64,000 nucleotides of DNA, taken from positions 2,480,001 to 2,544,000 of the forward strand of contig NZ_CP043959.1 in the NCBI RefSeq assembly GCF_008632955.1, given 5' to 3'. Source of the stretch: Streptomyces tendae (GTDB lineage: Bacteria; Actinomycetota; Actinomycetes; Streptomycetales; Streptomycetaceae). Position numbers and translations under genes: made by a program. A model generated the notes under the pieces. That model was not told the DNA's origin. It did not search any database and was given only the letters and a program-made list of their open reading frames with translations. Below are positions 56,387-64,000 of the stretch, piece by piece (the first letter of the stretch is position 1; every line of letters starts with the position of its first letter).

Positions 56387-57274
56387 AGAACCCCCCAGGT
56401 CCCCAGTGATGCGACGTGCACGCCTGACACTGTTTCTCCCGCCGGGGGGACCCCACCCCCCGAACCGCGCTGTTCCTCACCCCGGGAGGCCCCCGCCTCC
56501 CGTGCATGGCATGCCGAGTACGTCAGAACAACGTGACCAACCTGTCGCGGCGGCAACGGCACACGGCCGCGCCGGTGTAACGAGCCGAGCGGACCTTCCG
56601 GTCCCCCGGGTGCGTGCCGCACCCGAGCCCCCCCGGGGCTCAGCGGTGTGATCACCCCCACGCCTGGCGCCGCGGAATGTCCCTTCCCGCGAGGCCGGAC
56701 TCAAAGATCATTTAATCGGTCGCCTCGTGCTGGAACAGCCGAAGCAGGGTCAATCTAGACCATCGGGGCCGGTATGAAGAGAGGGTGTGTGGAAAATGTG
56801 GTCAAGTGACGTGGCCGATTCGGACGGCCGGAGCCTGCCCGCCTGCCGTGTTCGGTAATCCCCAACTCCCGTCATGTGAGCGGTGGATGGACTCGCGGTG
56901 CCCGCGGGCCGATGCCGGCCGGCCGGACCGGGGGAGCGGCCGTGACGACGATGCCGGAGGTTCCCGTGCACGTGGCGGCCCCGCGGGGTGGGTGACCTGG
57001 GCGGGACGGAAGCGCCCGGAGAGCCGCCCACGGCCCTCCGCCGCCCCCGTGCGACGGCGCCCGCAGGGACGGCGACGTGGGTCCGTCCGGGCGCGCCGTA
57101 CCGACTCGTGCAGCCGGGACGGATGTCCGAGATCACATGGGTGATCCACCCCGCCCGCACTGCGGAACGTCCGGTTCACCCCGCCCGACGCCGCTCGCGC
57201 CCGGCGGATCCGAGCTGCCCGAACCGCCCGCGGGATCTTGAGGCCGTGAGAAGGGCGTGGCAGGCTCCTGCCGC
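56387..57274. promoter_or_regulatory. long intergenic region upstream of the exopolysaccharide run
   Basis: About 890 bases with no credible gene between the divergent sugar transferase and DinB-like genes. Near 56700-56720 is an unusually AT-rich patch (CAAAGATCATTTAATCGG), a likely promoter or regulator site for the minus-strand run. At 56751-56762 CAATCTAGACCA matches the DasR operator core (TGGTCTAGACCA, palindromic) at 9 of 12 positions including one full half site. The rest is GC-rich with shadow frames only. Confidence 0.45.
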
Positions 57275-57868
57275 GTGATCGACGCATACGCGAAGGACCA
57301 TCTGCACGGCAGACTGCGGCGGGACCGCGAGGCGCTGCTCTGGAAGCTCGACGGACTGTCCGAGTACGACGCCCGCCGGCCCCTGACAGCGACCGGGACC
57401 AACCTCCTCGGCCTGGTCAAGCACGTCGCCACCGTCGAGGCCAGGTACTTCGGCGAGGTCTTCGGCCGCCCGTCCCCGCAGCCGCTGCCCCGCTGGCAGG
57501 ACGCCGACGGCAGCGACCTGTGGGCGGCCGGGGGCGAGACCCGCGACGGGGTCGTCGGGTTCTACCGGCGCGCGTGGGAGCACTCGGACGCGACGATCGA
57601 CGCGCTGGCCCTCGACACCCCCGGCCGTGTGCCGTGGTGGCCGGAGCCGCATGCCGACACGAACCTGTTCGCCGTCATGGTCCATGTCCTCGGCGAGACC
57701 GTCCGGCACACCGGCCACGCCGACATCCTGCGCGAGGGCCTCGACGGCCGCACCGGGCTGCGCCCCGAGCACGAGCGGCCGATCGACGAGGAAGCCCGCG
57801 CGGCCCACCGCGCGAAGCTCGAACGGGCCGCCGGGGCCGCTGAGTCACCCCTACGATCACGGTCATGA
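57275..57868 (+). CDS. DinB/DUF664-family protein
   Basis: A 197-residue four-helix protein of the DinB/DUF664 type. It has REALLWKLDGLSEYDARRPL and TNLLGLVKHVATVEARYFGE with the first metal-binding His in KHVA, and a second pair in VMVHVLGETVRHTGHADIL (HxxxH-type). The GTG at 57275 fits the family N-terminus; a GTG at 57257 is also open, but neither has a good ribosome binding site. Related proteins are metal-binding stress or thiol-transferase proteins. It overlaps the next gene as ATGA. Confidence 0.82.
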   Translation: MIDAYAKDHLHGRLRRDREALLWKLDGLSEYDARRPLTATGTNLLGLVKHVATVEARYFGEVFGRPSPQPLPRWQDADGSDLWAAGGETRDGVVGFYRRAWEHSDATIDALALDTPGRVPWWPEPHADTNLFAVMVHVLGETVRHTGHADILREGLDGRTGLRPEHERPIDEEARAAHRAKLERAAGAAESPLRSRS

Positions 57869-58608
57869 CGTCACGGGAACCCACCATCGTCGCCACCTCG
57901 GGCGGGCACCGGGTCGGAACGCGTACCCGGGTGATGTTCGACGCCCTGGTGCATCACGCCGTCGACCTCTCCGGCGTCCACGGCCGACGCCCGCGCGTCA
58001 TGTACGTGGGCACCGCCATAGGGGACGCGGAGCACTTCACGGCCCGTATGACGGAGGCCGCGCGGATCGCGGGGTTCGACCTGACGCCTCTGCACCTGTT
58101 CCCGATGCCCAACGTGGAGGACGTCGAGGCGACGGTGCTCGACCAGGACGTCGTCTGGGTCATGGGCGGCTCCGTGGCCAACCTGCTGGCGGTGTGGCGC
58201 GTCCATGGGCTGGACGGCGTCATGCGCCGAGCCTGGCAGGCCGGCGTCGTACTGAGCGGGGTGAGCGCGGGGTCCCTGTGCTGGTTCGAAGGGGGAGCCA
58301 CCGACTCGTTCGGACCGGAGCTGCGCCCGCTCACGAACGCCCTCGGTCTCCTTCCCTACGGCAACGGCGTGCACTACGACACGGACGAGGGGCGACGGCC
58401 CCTGACGCACCGCCTCGTCGCGGACGGAACGCTTCCGACGGCCCATTGCACCGACGACGGTGTCGGTCTGGTCTACCGCGGAACGGAACTGGTGGAGGCG
58501 GTGGCCGAGATCCCCGGCAAGGGGGCCTACCTCGTCAGACGCGAGGGGGACGAGGCGGTCGAGGAGCGCATCGAGCCTCGCATGCTCACCGTCCCCTCGA
58601 CGAGCTGA
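57865..58608 (+). CDS. peptidase E-like protein (S51, class I glutamine amidotransferase fold)
   Basis: A 247-residue protein of the S51 peptidase E family. It has TIVATSGGHRVGTRTR near the start, VWVMGGSVANLLAVWRVHG (about 93-111) and the nucleophile elbow GVSAGSLCWFEGG with the catalytic Ser (about 134), plus a later His in GVHYDTDEG. Peptidase E cleaves Asp-X dipeptides; distant relatives include cyanophycinase. The start overlaps the DinB-like gene by four bases, so they form a two-gene operon. It ends convergent to dasR. Confidence 0.85.
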   Translation: MTSREPTIVATSGGHRVGTRTRVMFDALVHHAVDLSGVHGRRPRVMYVGTAIGDAEHFTARMTEAARIAGFDLTPLHLFPMPNVEDVEATVLDQDVVWVMGGSVANLLAVWRVHGLDGVMRRAWQAGVVLSGVSAGSLCWFEGGATDSFGPELRPLTNALGLLPYGNGVHYDTDEGRRPLTHRLVADGTLPTAHCTDDGVGLVYRGTELVEAVAEIPGKGAYLVRREGDEAVEERIEPRMLTVPSTS

Positions 58609-58632
58609 CCGGCGGTTCGTGCCGCGGCACCC

Positions 58633-59397
58633 TCACCCCCGCGGTCGCCGCAGTCGCGCGGTGAACTTGTAGCGGGAGCCGCGGTACACCGACCGTACCC
58701 ACTCCACCGGGGCCCCGTTCTCGTCCCGCGAGTGGCGGGACAGCAGCAGCATCGGCAGGCCCACGTCCGTGCCGAGGAGGCCCGCCTCACGCGGTGTCGC
58801 CGGGGAGGTCTCGATGGTCTCGTCGGCCTCCGCGGGCCGGACCCCGTACACCTCGGCGAGCGTGGTGTAGAGAGAGGTGTAGCGGGTGAGGTTGCGCCGC
58901 AGGCCGGGGAAGCGGCGGGCGGAGAGGTGGGTCGCCTCGATGGCCATCGGCTCGCCACCGGCCAGCCGCAGCCGCTCGATCCGCAGGACCCGGTCCTCCG
59001 GTTCCACCTCCAGCAGCGCCGCCAGCTCCGCGTCCGCCGGGACGTATCCGATGTCCAGGACCTGCGAGGCGGGGCTGAGCCCCTGGGCGCGCATGTCCTC
59101 GGTGTACGAGGTCAGTTGGAGTGTCCGATACACCTTCGGCCGGGCCACGAAGGTGCCCTTGCCCTGGATGCGGTCGAGCCGGCCCTCGCTCACCAGTTCC
59201 AGCAGTGCCTTGCGGACGGTGGTGCGGGACGTGCCGAACTCGACGGCGAGCAGCCGCTCGGCCGGCATCGGGGAGCCCGGCGCGCGCTCGTCGGTCATCT
59301 GCAGCAGCCGCTGCTTGATGAGGTAGTACTTCGGCACGCGGTCCCGGCGGCCCGGCGCCCTCGTGTCGGCCCCGGCGCTGCTGACGTCCGTACTCAT
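58633..59397 (-). CDS. dasR: GntR/HutC-family regulator DasR
   Basis: A 254-residue GntR-family regulator of the HutC group. The DNA-binding domain (about 20-90) has [36 protein letters not shown] and [10 protein letters not shown]. The UTRA effector domain (about 100-245) has [36 protein letters not shown] and [12 protein letters not shown]. The sequence closely matches S. coelicolor DasR, which senses glucosamine-6-phosphate and represses chitin and GlcNAc genes and links nutrition to development. It diverges from dasA across three DasR-type operators, the known gene order. Confidence 0.92.
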   Translation of the reverse strand: MSTDVSSAGADTRAPGRRDRVPKYYLIKQRLLQMTDERAPGSPMPAERLLAVEFGTSRTTVRKALLELVSEGRLDRIQGKGTFVARPKVYRTLQLTSYTEDMRAQGLSPASQVLDIGYVPADAELAALLEVEPEDRVLRIERLRLAGGEPMAIEATHLSARRFPGLRRNLTRYTSLYTTLAEVYGVRPAEADETIETSPATPREAGLLGTDVGLPMLLLSRHSRDENGAPVEWVRSVYRGSRYKFTARLRRPRG

Positions 59398-59523
59398 GAC
59401 CTGCCTTCCGGCTGCGGTGTCCGGCGCGCGGACGGCAGGGGCCGGCCACGGTGCACGTCGGCGGACCGCCAGGGATCGGCGCCGCACGCTCGGCGATCCC
59501 GTTATAACGGCGTGTCGTCAATT

Positions 59524-59535
59524 TGGTCTAGTCCA
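59524..59535. promoter_or_regulatory. DasR operator (dre) near dasR
   Basis: TGGTCTAGTCCA matches the dre consensus TGGTCTAGACCA at 11 of 12 bases. It lies 127 bases upstream of the dasR start and probably serves autoregulation as well as dasA control. Confidence 0.75.
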
Positions 59536-59633
59536 ACCCTGCAACACGTCCCTCTTTGGATGGAGTTCTCCGCCCGCGTTTCACCTCCCCTTCCGTTGTC
59601 CAGCCGTTCGCGGACAACCCTTGACAGGGCCAT

Positions 59634-59645
59634 AGGTCTAGGCCA
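59634..59645. promoter_or_regulatory. DasR operator (dre) in the dasA promoter
   Basis: AGGTCTAGGCCA matches the dre consensus at 10 of 12 bases. It starts 8 bases after a TTGACA sequence (59621-59626) that could be the -35 element of dasA, so bound repressor would block polymerase. Confidence 0.7.
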
Positions 59646-59657
59646 AGCTCCCCTTGC

Positions 59658-59669
59658 TGGTCTAAACCA
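59658..59669. promoter_or_regulatory. second DasR operator (dre) in the dasA promoter
   Basis: TGGTCTAAACCA matches the dre consensus at 11 of 12 bases and is itself nearly palindromic. It is 24 bases (centre to centre) from the preceding site, which allows co-operative binding. Confidence 0.75.
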
Positions 59670-59770
59670 TTTAGAGGAAGCCGGGTCCCACCCCGCCGAG
59701 CTGTTGCGCCGTTGCGGGGGTCTCCGCCGAGGGCGTGGGTGCGCAAGGCATTCCTGAGGAGGGGTGGCGC

Positions 59771-61048
59771 GTGAAGCGCAAGCTGATAGCCGCGATCGGG
59801 GTCGCGGGCATGTTGTTCTCCGTCGCTGCGTGTGGCGGCGACGACGGCGACGGCGGCAAGAAGGCCGGCGTGGACGGTTACGCCGGTCAGACGCTCACCG
59901 TGTGGGTCATGGACGGCTCCTCGCCGGACCAGTGGCAGAAGGACCTCACCGCCGAGTTCGAGAAGAAGACCAAGGCGAAGGTCAAGTTCGAGGTCCAGCA
60001 GTGGAACGGCATCCAGCAGAAGCTGACCACCGCCCTGTCCGAGGAGAACCCGCCGGACGTCTTCGAGATCGGCAACACCCAGACCCCGGCCTACGCCAAG
60101 ACCGGTGGCCTCGCCGACCTCGCCGACCTCAAGAGCGAGATCGGCGGCGAGTGGACCGAGTCCCTCAACGAGTCGTCCGTCTTCGAGGGCAAGCAGTACG
60201 CCGCGCCGTGGTACTTCGCCAACCGCGTCGTCCTCTACAACAAGAAGGTCTGGGCGGACGCCGGCCTCAAGGACACGCCCAAGACCCGCGACGAGTTCTA
60301 CGCCGCGCTCAAGACGATCGGCGCCAAGACCGACGCCGAGCCGATCTACCTGCCCGGCCAGAACTGGTACCACTTCGTCGGCCTGGTCGTCGGCGAGGGC
60401 GGCGAACTGGTCAAGAAGGACGGCGACAAGTACGTCTCCAACCTCGACGACCCCAAGGTCGCCAAGGCCGCCGAGACCTACAAGAAGTTCCAGGCCCTCT
60501 CCAAGGCCCCCAAGGACAAGGACGAGGCCACCCCGCAGCAGGGTGAGGTCTTCGCCAAGGGCAACGTCGGTGCCTTCATCGGCATGGGCTGGGAGGCCGG
60601 CATCGCCATCGAGGCCAACCCGGCCATCGAGAAGGAGATCGGCTACTTCACCATCCCGGGTGCCACGGCCGACAAGCCCGAGGGCGTCTTCCTCGGCGGC
60701 TCCAACCTCGCCGTCGCCGCGGGCAGCCAGAAGCAGGAACTCGCCAAGGAGTTCCTGAAGCTCGCCCTCTCCGACAAGTACGAGGGCCAGCTCGCCAAGC
60801 TCAACGGCGTCATCCCCAACAAGGAGTCGCTGCAGGGCAACCTCAAGGGCAACGCCCCCGCCGAGGCCGCCGCACCGGCCGCCGCCGTCGGCGGCACCAC
60901 GCCGCTGATCCCGGAGTGGGCCGCGGTCGAGAACGACCCCAACCCGGTCAAGACGTATCTGACCGCCGTGCTGAACGGCAAGTCTCCGGCCGCCGCCGCG
61001 AAGCAGGTCGAGGGCGAGTTCAACAAGCGCCTGGCGCAGCAGCAGTAA
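59771..61048 (+). CDS. dasA: DasA, chitobiose-binding lipoprotein of the ABC transporter
   Basis: A 425-residue extracellular solute-binding lipoprotein. The signal peptide (VKRKLIAAIGVAGMLFSVAAC) ends in a lipobox with Cys21. The family-1 solute-binding body has TLTVWVMDGSSPDQWQKDL, PPDVFEIGNTQTPAYAKTGG and IYLPGQNWYHFVGLVVGEGG. It closely resembles S. coelicolor DasA, which binds N,N'-diacetylchitobiose. The GTG at 59771 follows GAGGAGG. It is controlled by the dre sites just upstream and is separated from dasB by a stem-loop that would make it more abundant than the permeases. Confidence 0.93.
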   Translation: MKRKLIAAIGVAGMLFSVAACGGDDGDGGKKAGVDGYAGQTLTVWVMDGSSPDQWQKDLTAEFEKKTKAKVKFEVQQWNGIQQKLTTALSEENPPDVFEIGNTQTPAYAKTGGLADLADLKSEIGGEWTESLNESSVFEGKQYAAPWYFANRVVLYNKKVWADAGLKDTPKTRDEFYAALKTIGAKTDAEPIYLPGQNWYHFVGLVVGEGGELVKKDGDKYVSNLDDPKVAKAAETYKKFQALSKAPKDKDEATPQQGEVFAKGNVGAFIGMGWEAGIAIEANPAIEKEIGYFTIPGATADKPEGVFLGGSNLAVAAGSQKQELAKEFLKLALSDKYEGQLAKLNGVIPNKESLQGNLKGNAPAEAAAPAAAVGGTTPLIPEWAAVENDPNPVKTYLTAVLNGKSPAAAAKQVEGEFNKRLAQQQ

Positions 61049-61070
61049 CAGCGCACGCGCTCCGACCGGA

Positions 61071-61100
61071 GCGGGGACCGGCCTGCCAGACGGTCCCCGC
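61071..61100 (+). terminator. stem-loop between dasA and dasB (partial terminator/stabiliser)
   Basis: GCGGGGACCG pairs with CGGTCCCCGC over ten base pairs with a ten-base loop. It lies 22 bases after the dasA stop. Such hairpins behind the binding-protein gene commonly stabilise its transcript or partly end transcription before the permease genes. Confidence 0.65.
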
Positions 61101-61136
61101 CCCGCGTTGAGCACGCCGAGAAGAGAGATCGCGAGC

Positions 61137-62123
61137 ATGACCGTGCAGACCGAACGGCCGCCCTCAGGACCGGCGGACGTCCGCAAGTCGGGCGGGACCG
61201 CACCGGGCGGACCCCCACCGAGAGCCGCGTCGCGGGCCGGCGCGCTCGCCCCGTACCTCCTGCTGCTGCCCGCCTGCGCGGCCACCGTGCTGCTGCTGGG
61301 CTGGCCGCTGCTGAAGGACCTGCTGCTGTCGTTCCAGAACCTCAACATGGCGCAGCTGATCCAGCACGTCACCGAGTGGAACGGTATCGACAACTACAAG
61401 GAGGTCCTCACCGGCGAGGACTTCTGGCGGGTCACCCTCCGCTCCATCCTGTTCACGGCCGTCAACGTCGCCCTCACGATGCTGCTGGGCGCCCTGGTCG
61501 GTCTGCTGCTGGCACGCCTCGGCAAGCGGATGCGGCTCACCCTGATGATCGGCCTGGTCCTGGCCTGGGCCATGCCCGTGGTCGCCGCCACCACCGTCTA
61601 CCAGTGGCTGTTCGCCCAGCGCTTCGGCGTCGTCAACTGGGTCCTGGACAAGCTCGGCTGGCACTCCATGGCCGACTACAGCTGGACCAGCAGCCAGATG
61701 TCGACGTTCTTCGTCGTCACCCTGCTGATCGTCTGGATGTCCGTGCCGTTCGTCGCGATCAACCTCTACGCGGCGACCACCACCATCCCCGGCGAACTGT
61801 ACGAGGCGGCCGCCCTGGACGGCGCCGGCGCCTGGCGCAGCTTCACCACGGTCACCCTGCCGTTCCTGCGGCCGTTCCTCTACGCCACGACGTTCCTGGA
61901 GATCATCTGGATCTTCAAGGCGTTCGTCCAGGTCTTCACCTTCAACGGCGGCGGCCCCGACCGGCTCACCGAGATCCTGCCCGTCTACGCCTACATCGAG
62001 GGCGTCGGCAACCAGCACTACGGCATGGGCGCGGCGATCGCGGTGCTGACCATCCTGATCATGCTCGGCCTGACCGCGTACTACCTCAGGATCGTGCTCA
62101 AGCAAGAGGAGGACGCGCTGTGA
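61137..62123 (+). CDS. dasB: DasB, sugar ABC transporter permease (MalF-type)
   Basis: A 328-residue membrane permease with six hydrophobic segments, from LAPYLLLLPACAATVLLLGW (about 37-56) to AAIAVLTILIMLGLTAYYLR. The EAA loop for contact with the ATPase reads YEAAALDGAGAWRSFTTVTL (about 222-241). The MalF-type length and its position after dasA identify it. The ATPase is not in this window; in Streptomyces the shared MsiK ATPase is thought to serve this transporter. The gene overlaps dasC as GTGA. Confidence 0.92.
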   Translation: MTVQTERPPSGPADVRKSGGTAPGGPPPRAASRAGALAPYLLLLPACAATVLLLGWPLLKDLLLSFQNLNMAQLIQHVTEWNGIDNYKEVLTGEDFWRVTLRSILFTAVNVALTMLLGALVGLLLARLGKRMRLTLMIGLVLAWAMPVVAATTVYQWLFAQRFGVVNWVLDKLGWHSMADYSWTSSQMSTFFVVTLLIVWMSVPFVAINLYAATTTIPGELYEAAALDGAGAWRSFTTVTLPFLRPFLYATTFLEIIWIFKAFVQVFTFNGGGPDRLTEILPVYAYIEGVGNQHYGMGAAIAVLTILIMLGLTAYYLRIVLKQEEDAL

Positions 62124-62953
62124 AGCGCTCGCTCTTCGGCCGTGTCTGGCCCAACGCCACGGCCCTCGTCGTGTTCGTCGCCTGCCTCTTCCCCGTGTAC
62201 TGGATGTTCGCCACGGCCCTGAAGCCCACCGGCGACATCATCGCCGAGGACCCGGTGTGGTTCCCGACGAACGTCACGTTCGAGCACTTCGCGACCGCGG
62301 TCGACGCCGACCACTTCTGGACGTACGTCCGCAACTCGCTGACCGTCACCTGCCTGGCCGTCCTGTTCTCCCTGGGCATCGCGCTGGCCGGCTCCTTCGC
62401 CCTGGCCCGCATGCGGTTCAAGGGGCGGCGCGGCTTCATCGTCGGCTTCATGCTGGCCCAGATGGCGCCCTGGGAGGTCATGGTCATCGCGATCTACATG
62501 ATCGTGCGGGACGCCTCCATGCTCAACAGCCTGGTGCCGCTGACGGCGTTCTACATGATGATGATCCTGCCCTTCACCATCCTGACGCTGCGCGGCTTCG
62601 TCGCCGCCGTGCCGAAGGAGCTGGAGGAGTCGGCGATGGTCGACGGCTGCACCCGCGGCCAGGCGTTCCGGCGGGTCATCCTGCCGCTGCTCGCGCCGGG
62701 CCTGATGTCCACCTCCATGTTCGGCTTCATCACCGCGTGGAACGAGTTCCCCCTCGTCCTGGTGCTCAGCAAGGAGTCCGGGGGCGCGCAGACCCTGCCG
62801 CTGTGGCTGTCCAGCTTCCAGACCCAGTTCGGCGACGACTGGGGCGCGACCATGGCCGCCTCCTCCCTGTTCGCCGTCCCCATCCTGATCCTCTTCGTCT
62901 TCCTGCAGCGCAGGGCCGTCAGCGGCCTCACCGCGGGCGCCGTGAAGGGATAA
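62120..62953 (+). CDS. dasC: DasC, sugar ABC transporter permease (MalG-type)
   Basis: A 277-residue membrane permease of the MalG type with six hydrophobic segments, starting TALVVFVACLFPVYWMFATA (about 14-33). The EAA loop is EESAMVDGCTRGQAFRRVIL (about 173-192). It pairs with DasB for uptake of chitobiose. The GTG at 62120 overlaps the dasB stop. The stop is ten bases before the start of the glucosaminidase gene, so all are one transcript. Confidence 0.92.
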   Translation: MKRSLFGRVWPNATALVVFVACLFPVYWMFATALKPTGDIIAEDPVWFPTNVTFEHFATAVDADHFWTYVRNSLTVTCLAVLFSLGIALAGSFALARMRFKGRRGFIVGFMLAQMAPWEVMVIAIYMIVRDASMLNSLVPLTAFYMMMILPFTILTLRGFVAAVPKELEESAMVDGCTRGQAFRRVILPLLAPGLMSTSMFGFITAWNEFPLVLVLSKESGGAQTLPLWLSSFQTQFGDDWGATMAASSLFAVPILILFVFLQRRAVSGLTAGAVKG

Positions 62954-62962
62954 CGCCACCCG

Positions 62963-64000
62963 ATGACGACATTCACCACCGGCACCGACACCCTCACCCG
63001 GGACGCGCTCGCCGTGCTGCAGCCGGGCTTCACCGGCACCACCGCGCCCGACTGGATCCGGCGCCGCCTGACCGAAGGCCTCGCCTCCGTCGCCCTGTTC
63101 GGCCGGAACGTCGCCGACCCCGGGCAGGTCGCCGCCCTCACCGCCCAGCTGCGGGCCGAACGGGACGACCTGCTGGTGGCCATCGACGAGGAGAGCGGTG
63201 ACGTCACCCGCCTGGAGGTCCGCACCGGCTCCTCCTTCCCCGGCAGCCACGCCCTCGGCGCCGTCGACGACCCCGCCCTCACCCGGCAGGTGGCCCGCGA
63301 ACTGGGCCGCCGGCTCGCCGAGTGCGGCGTCAACCTCAACTGGGCCCCGTCGGCCGATGTCAACGCCAACGCCGACAACCCGGTGATCGGCGTCCGCTCC
63401 TTCGGCCACGACACCGCCCTGGTCGCCCGGCACACCGCCGCCTACGTGGAGGGCCTGCAGTCCACCGGCGTCGCCGCCTGCACCAAGCACTTCCCCGGCC
63501 ACGGCGACACCAGCGTCGACTCCCACCACGCGCTCCCGCAGATCGACCTCGACGCCACGACGCTGCACCAGCGCGAACTGCAGCCCTTCCGCGCGGCCAT
63601 CGAAGCCGGCACCCGGGCCGTGATGACCGCGCACATCAGGGTGCCGGTGCTGGACCCGGACCGCCCGGCCACACTGTCCCGGCGCATCCTCACCGACCTG
63701 CTGCGCGGCGAACTCGGCTACGACGGCCTGATCGTCACCGACGGCATGGAGATGGGTGCCGTCGCGGACACCTACGGCCTCGAACACGGTGTCGTCCTGG
63801 CCATCGCGGCCGGCGCCGACGCGATCTGCGTGGGCGGCGGACTCAGCGACGAGGGCACGGTGCAGCGCCTCCAGGACGCCCTGGTCGCCGCCGTGCGCTC
63901 GGGCGAACTGCCGGAGGAGCGGCTCGCCGACGCCGCCGCCCGGGTCCGCTCCCTCGCGGAGTGGACCACCGGCATGCGGCGCTCACCCGCGTCCGTCGGG
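62963..64000 (+). CDS. dasD: GH3 beta-N-acetylhexosaminidase (DasD), 3' end cut by the window
   Basis: The first 346 codons of a family 3 glycoside hydrolase. The NagZ-type motif KHFPGHGDTSVDSH starts at residue 175 and the expected nucleophile Asp260 lies in LIVTDGMEMG. No signal peptide is seen, so it acts on imported chitobiose in the cytoplasm, releasing N-acetylglucosamine that feeds the DasR effector pool. The position directly after dasC matches the known gene order. The window ends within the gene, so any C-terminal domain is not visible. Confidence 0.9.
   Translation, partial: MTTFTTGTDTLTRDALAVLQPGFTGTTAPDWIRRRLTEGLASVALFGRNVADPGQVAALTAQLRAERDDLLVAIDEESGDVTRLEVRTGSSFPGSHALGAVDDPALTRQVARELGRRLAECGVNLNWAPSADVNANADNPVIGVRSFGHDTALVARHTAAYVEGLQSTGVAACTKHFPGHGDTSVDSHHALPQIDLDATTLHQRELQPFRAAIEAGTRAVMTAHIRVPVLDPDRPATLSRRILTDLLRGELGYDGLIVTDGMEMGAVADTYGLEHGVVLAIAAGADAICVGGGLSDEGTVQRLQDALVAAVRSGELPEERLADAAARVRSLAEWTTGMRRSPASVG

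Overview
This is a high-GC window with strong third-position GC bias, many GTG and TTG starts and long antisense shadow frames. It carries the DasR/DasABC chitobiose locus, several SpoIIE-type phosphatases with STAS partners, and a Tat-exported xylanase close to XlnC of Streptomyces lividans. All of this points to a Streptomyces chromosome. No tRNA, rRNA, CRISPR array or transposase was found.

Layout. 1-1714: end of an APC permease and a TrmA/RlmCD-type RNA methyltransferase. 1715-12725: a patchy accessory region. A copy of the methyltransferase's 3' end recurs at 5752-5820, so the 4.1 kb between the copies (BrkB-like protein, broken DUF5994 gene, fatty acid desaturase) looks like an integrated or substituted segment. 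Further right lie a TerB-like gene, a hairpin-rich non-coding stretch ahead of a small MerR-like regulator, an MFS transporter remnant, a DesA3-like desaturase with its flavin/2Fe-2S reductase, a divergent PucR-type regulator and a second broken MerR-like copy. 12726-20145: a signalling block with a 1389-residue hybrid histidine kinase/SpoIIE phosphatase/RsbW-like protein, two STAS proteins and a second SpoIIE phosphatase. 20146-28777: frameshifted xylanase, photolyase, a thiamine-diphosphate enzyme, a short-chain dehydrogenase, two acetyltransferases and a frameshifted PAP2 phosphatase. 28802-56386: one minus-strand run of 21 tightly packed genes for an exopolysaccharide. 57275-58608: DinB-like and peptidase E-like genes. 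58633-64000: dasR, dasA, dasB, dasC and a GH3 glucosaminidase.

The exopolysaccharide run reads as a complete Wzx/Wzy-type pathway: priming phosphoglycosyl transferase, AlgD-like GDP-mannose dehydrogenase, glycosyltransferases, two Wzz-type chain-length proteins, flippase, polymerase, pyruvyl transferase, a heparinase/alginate-lyase-fold enzyme and a beta-helix lipoprotein. It also holds a sugar-tailoring cassette (cytidylyltransferase, C-methyltransferase, epimerase, 3,5-epimerase, aminotransferase, PIG-L deacetylase). The AlgD-like enzyme suggests a mannuronate-type uronic acid in the polymer.

Six genes are broken by about eight small frameshifts, nearly all explained by one missing base in a short G or C run. 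This pattern looks more like sequencing error than gene decay, so most of these genes may be intact in the organism.
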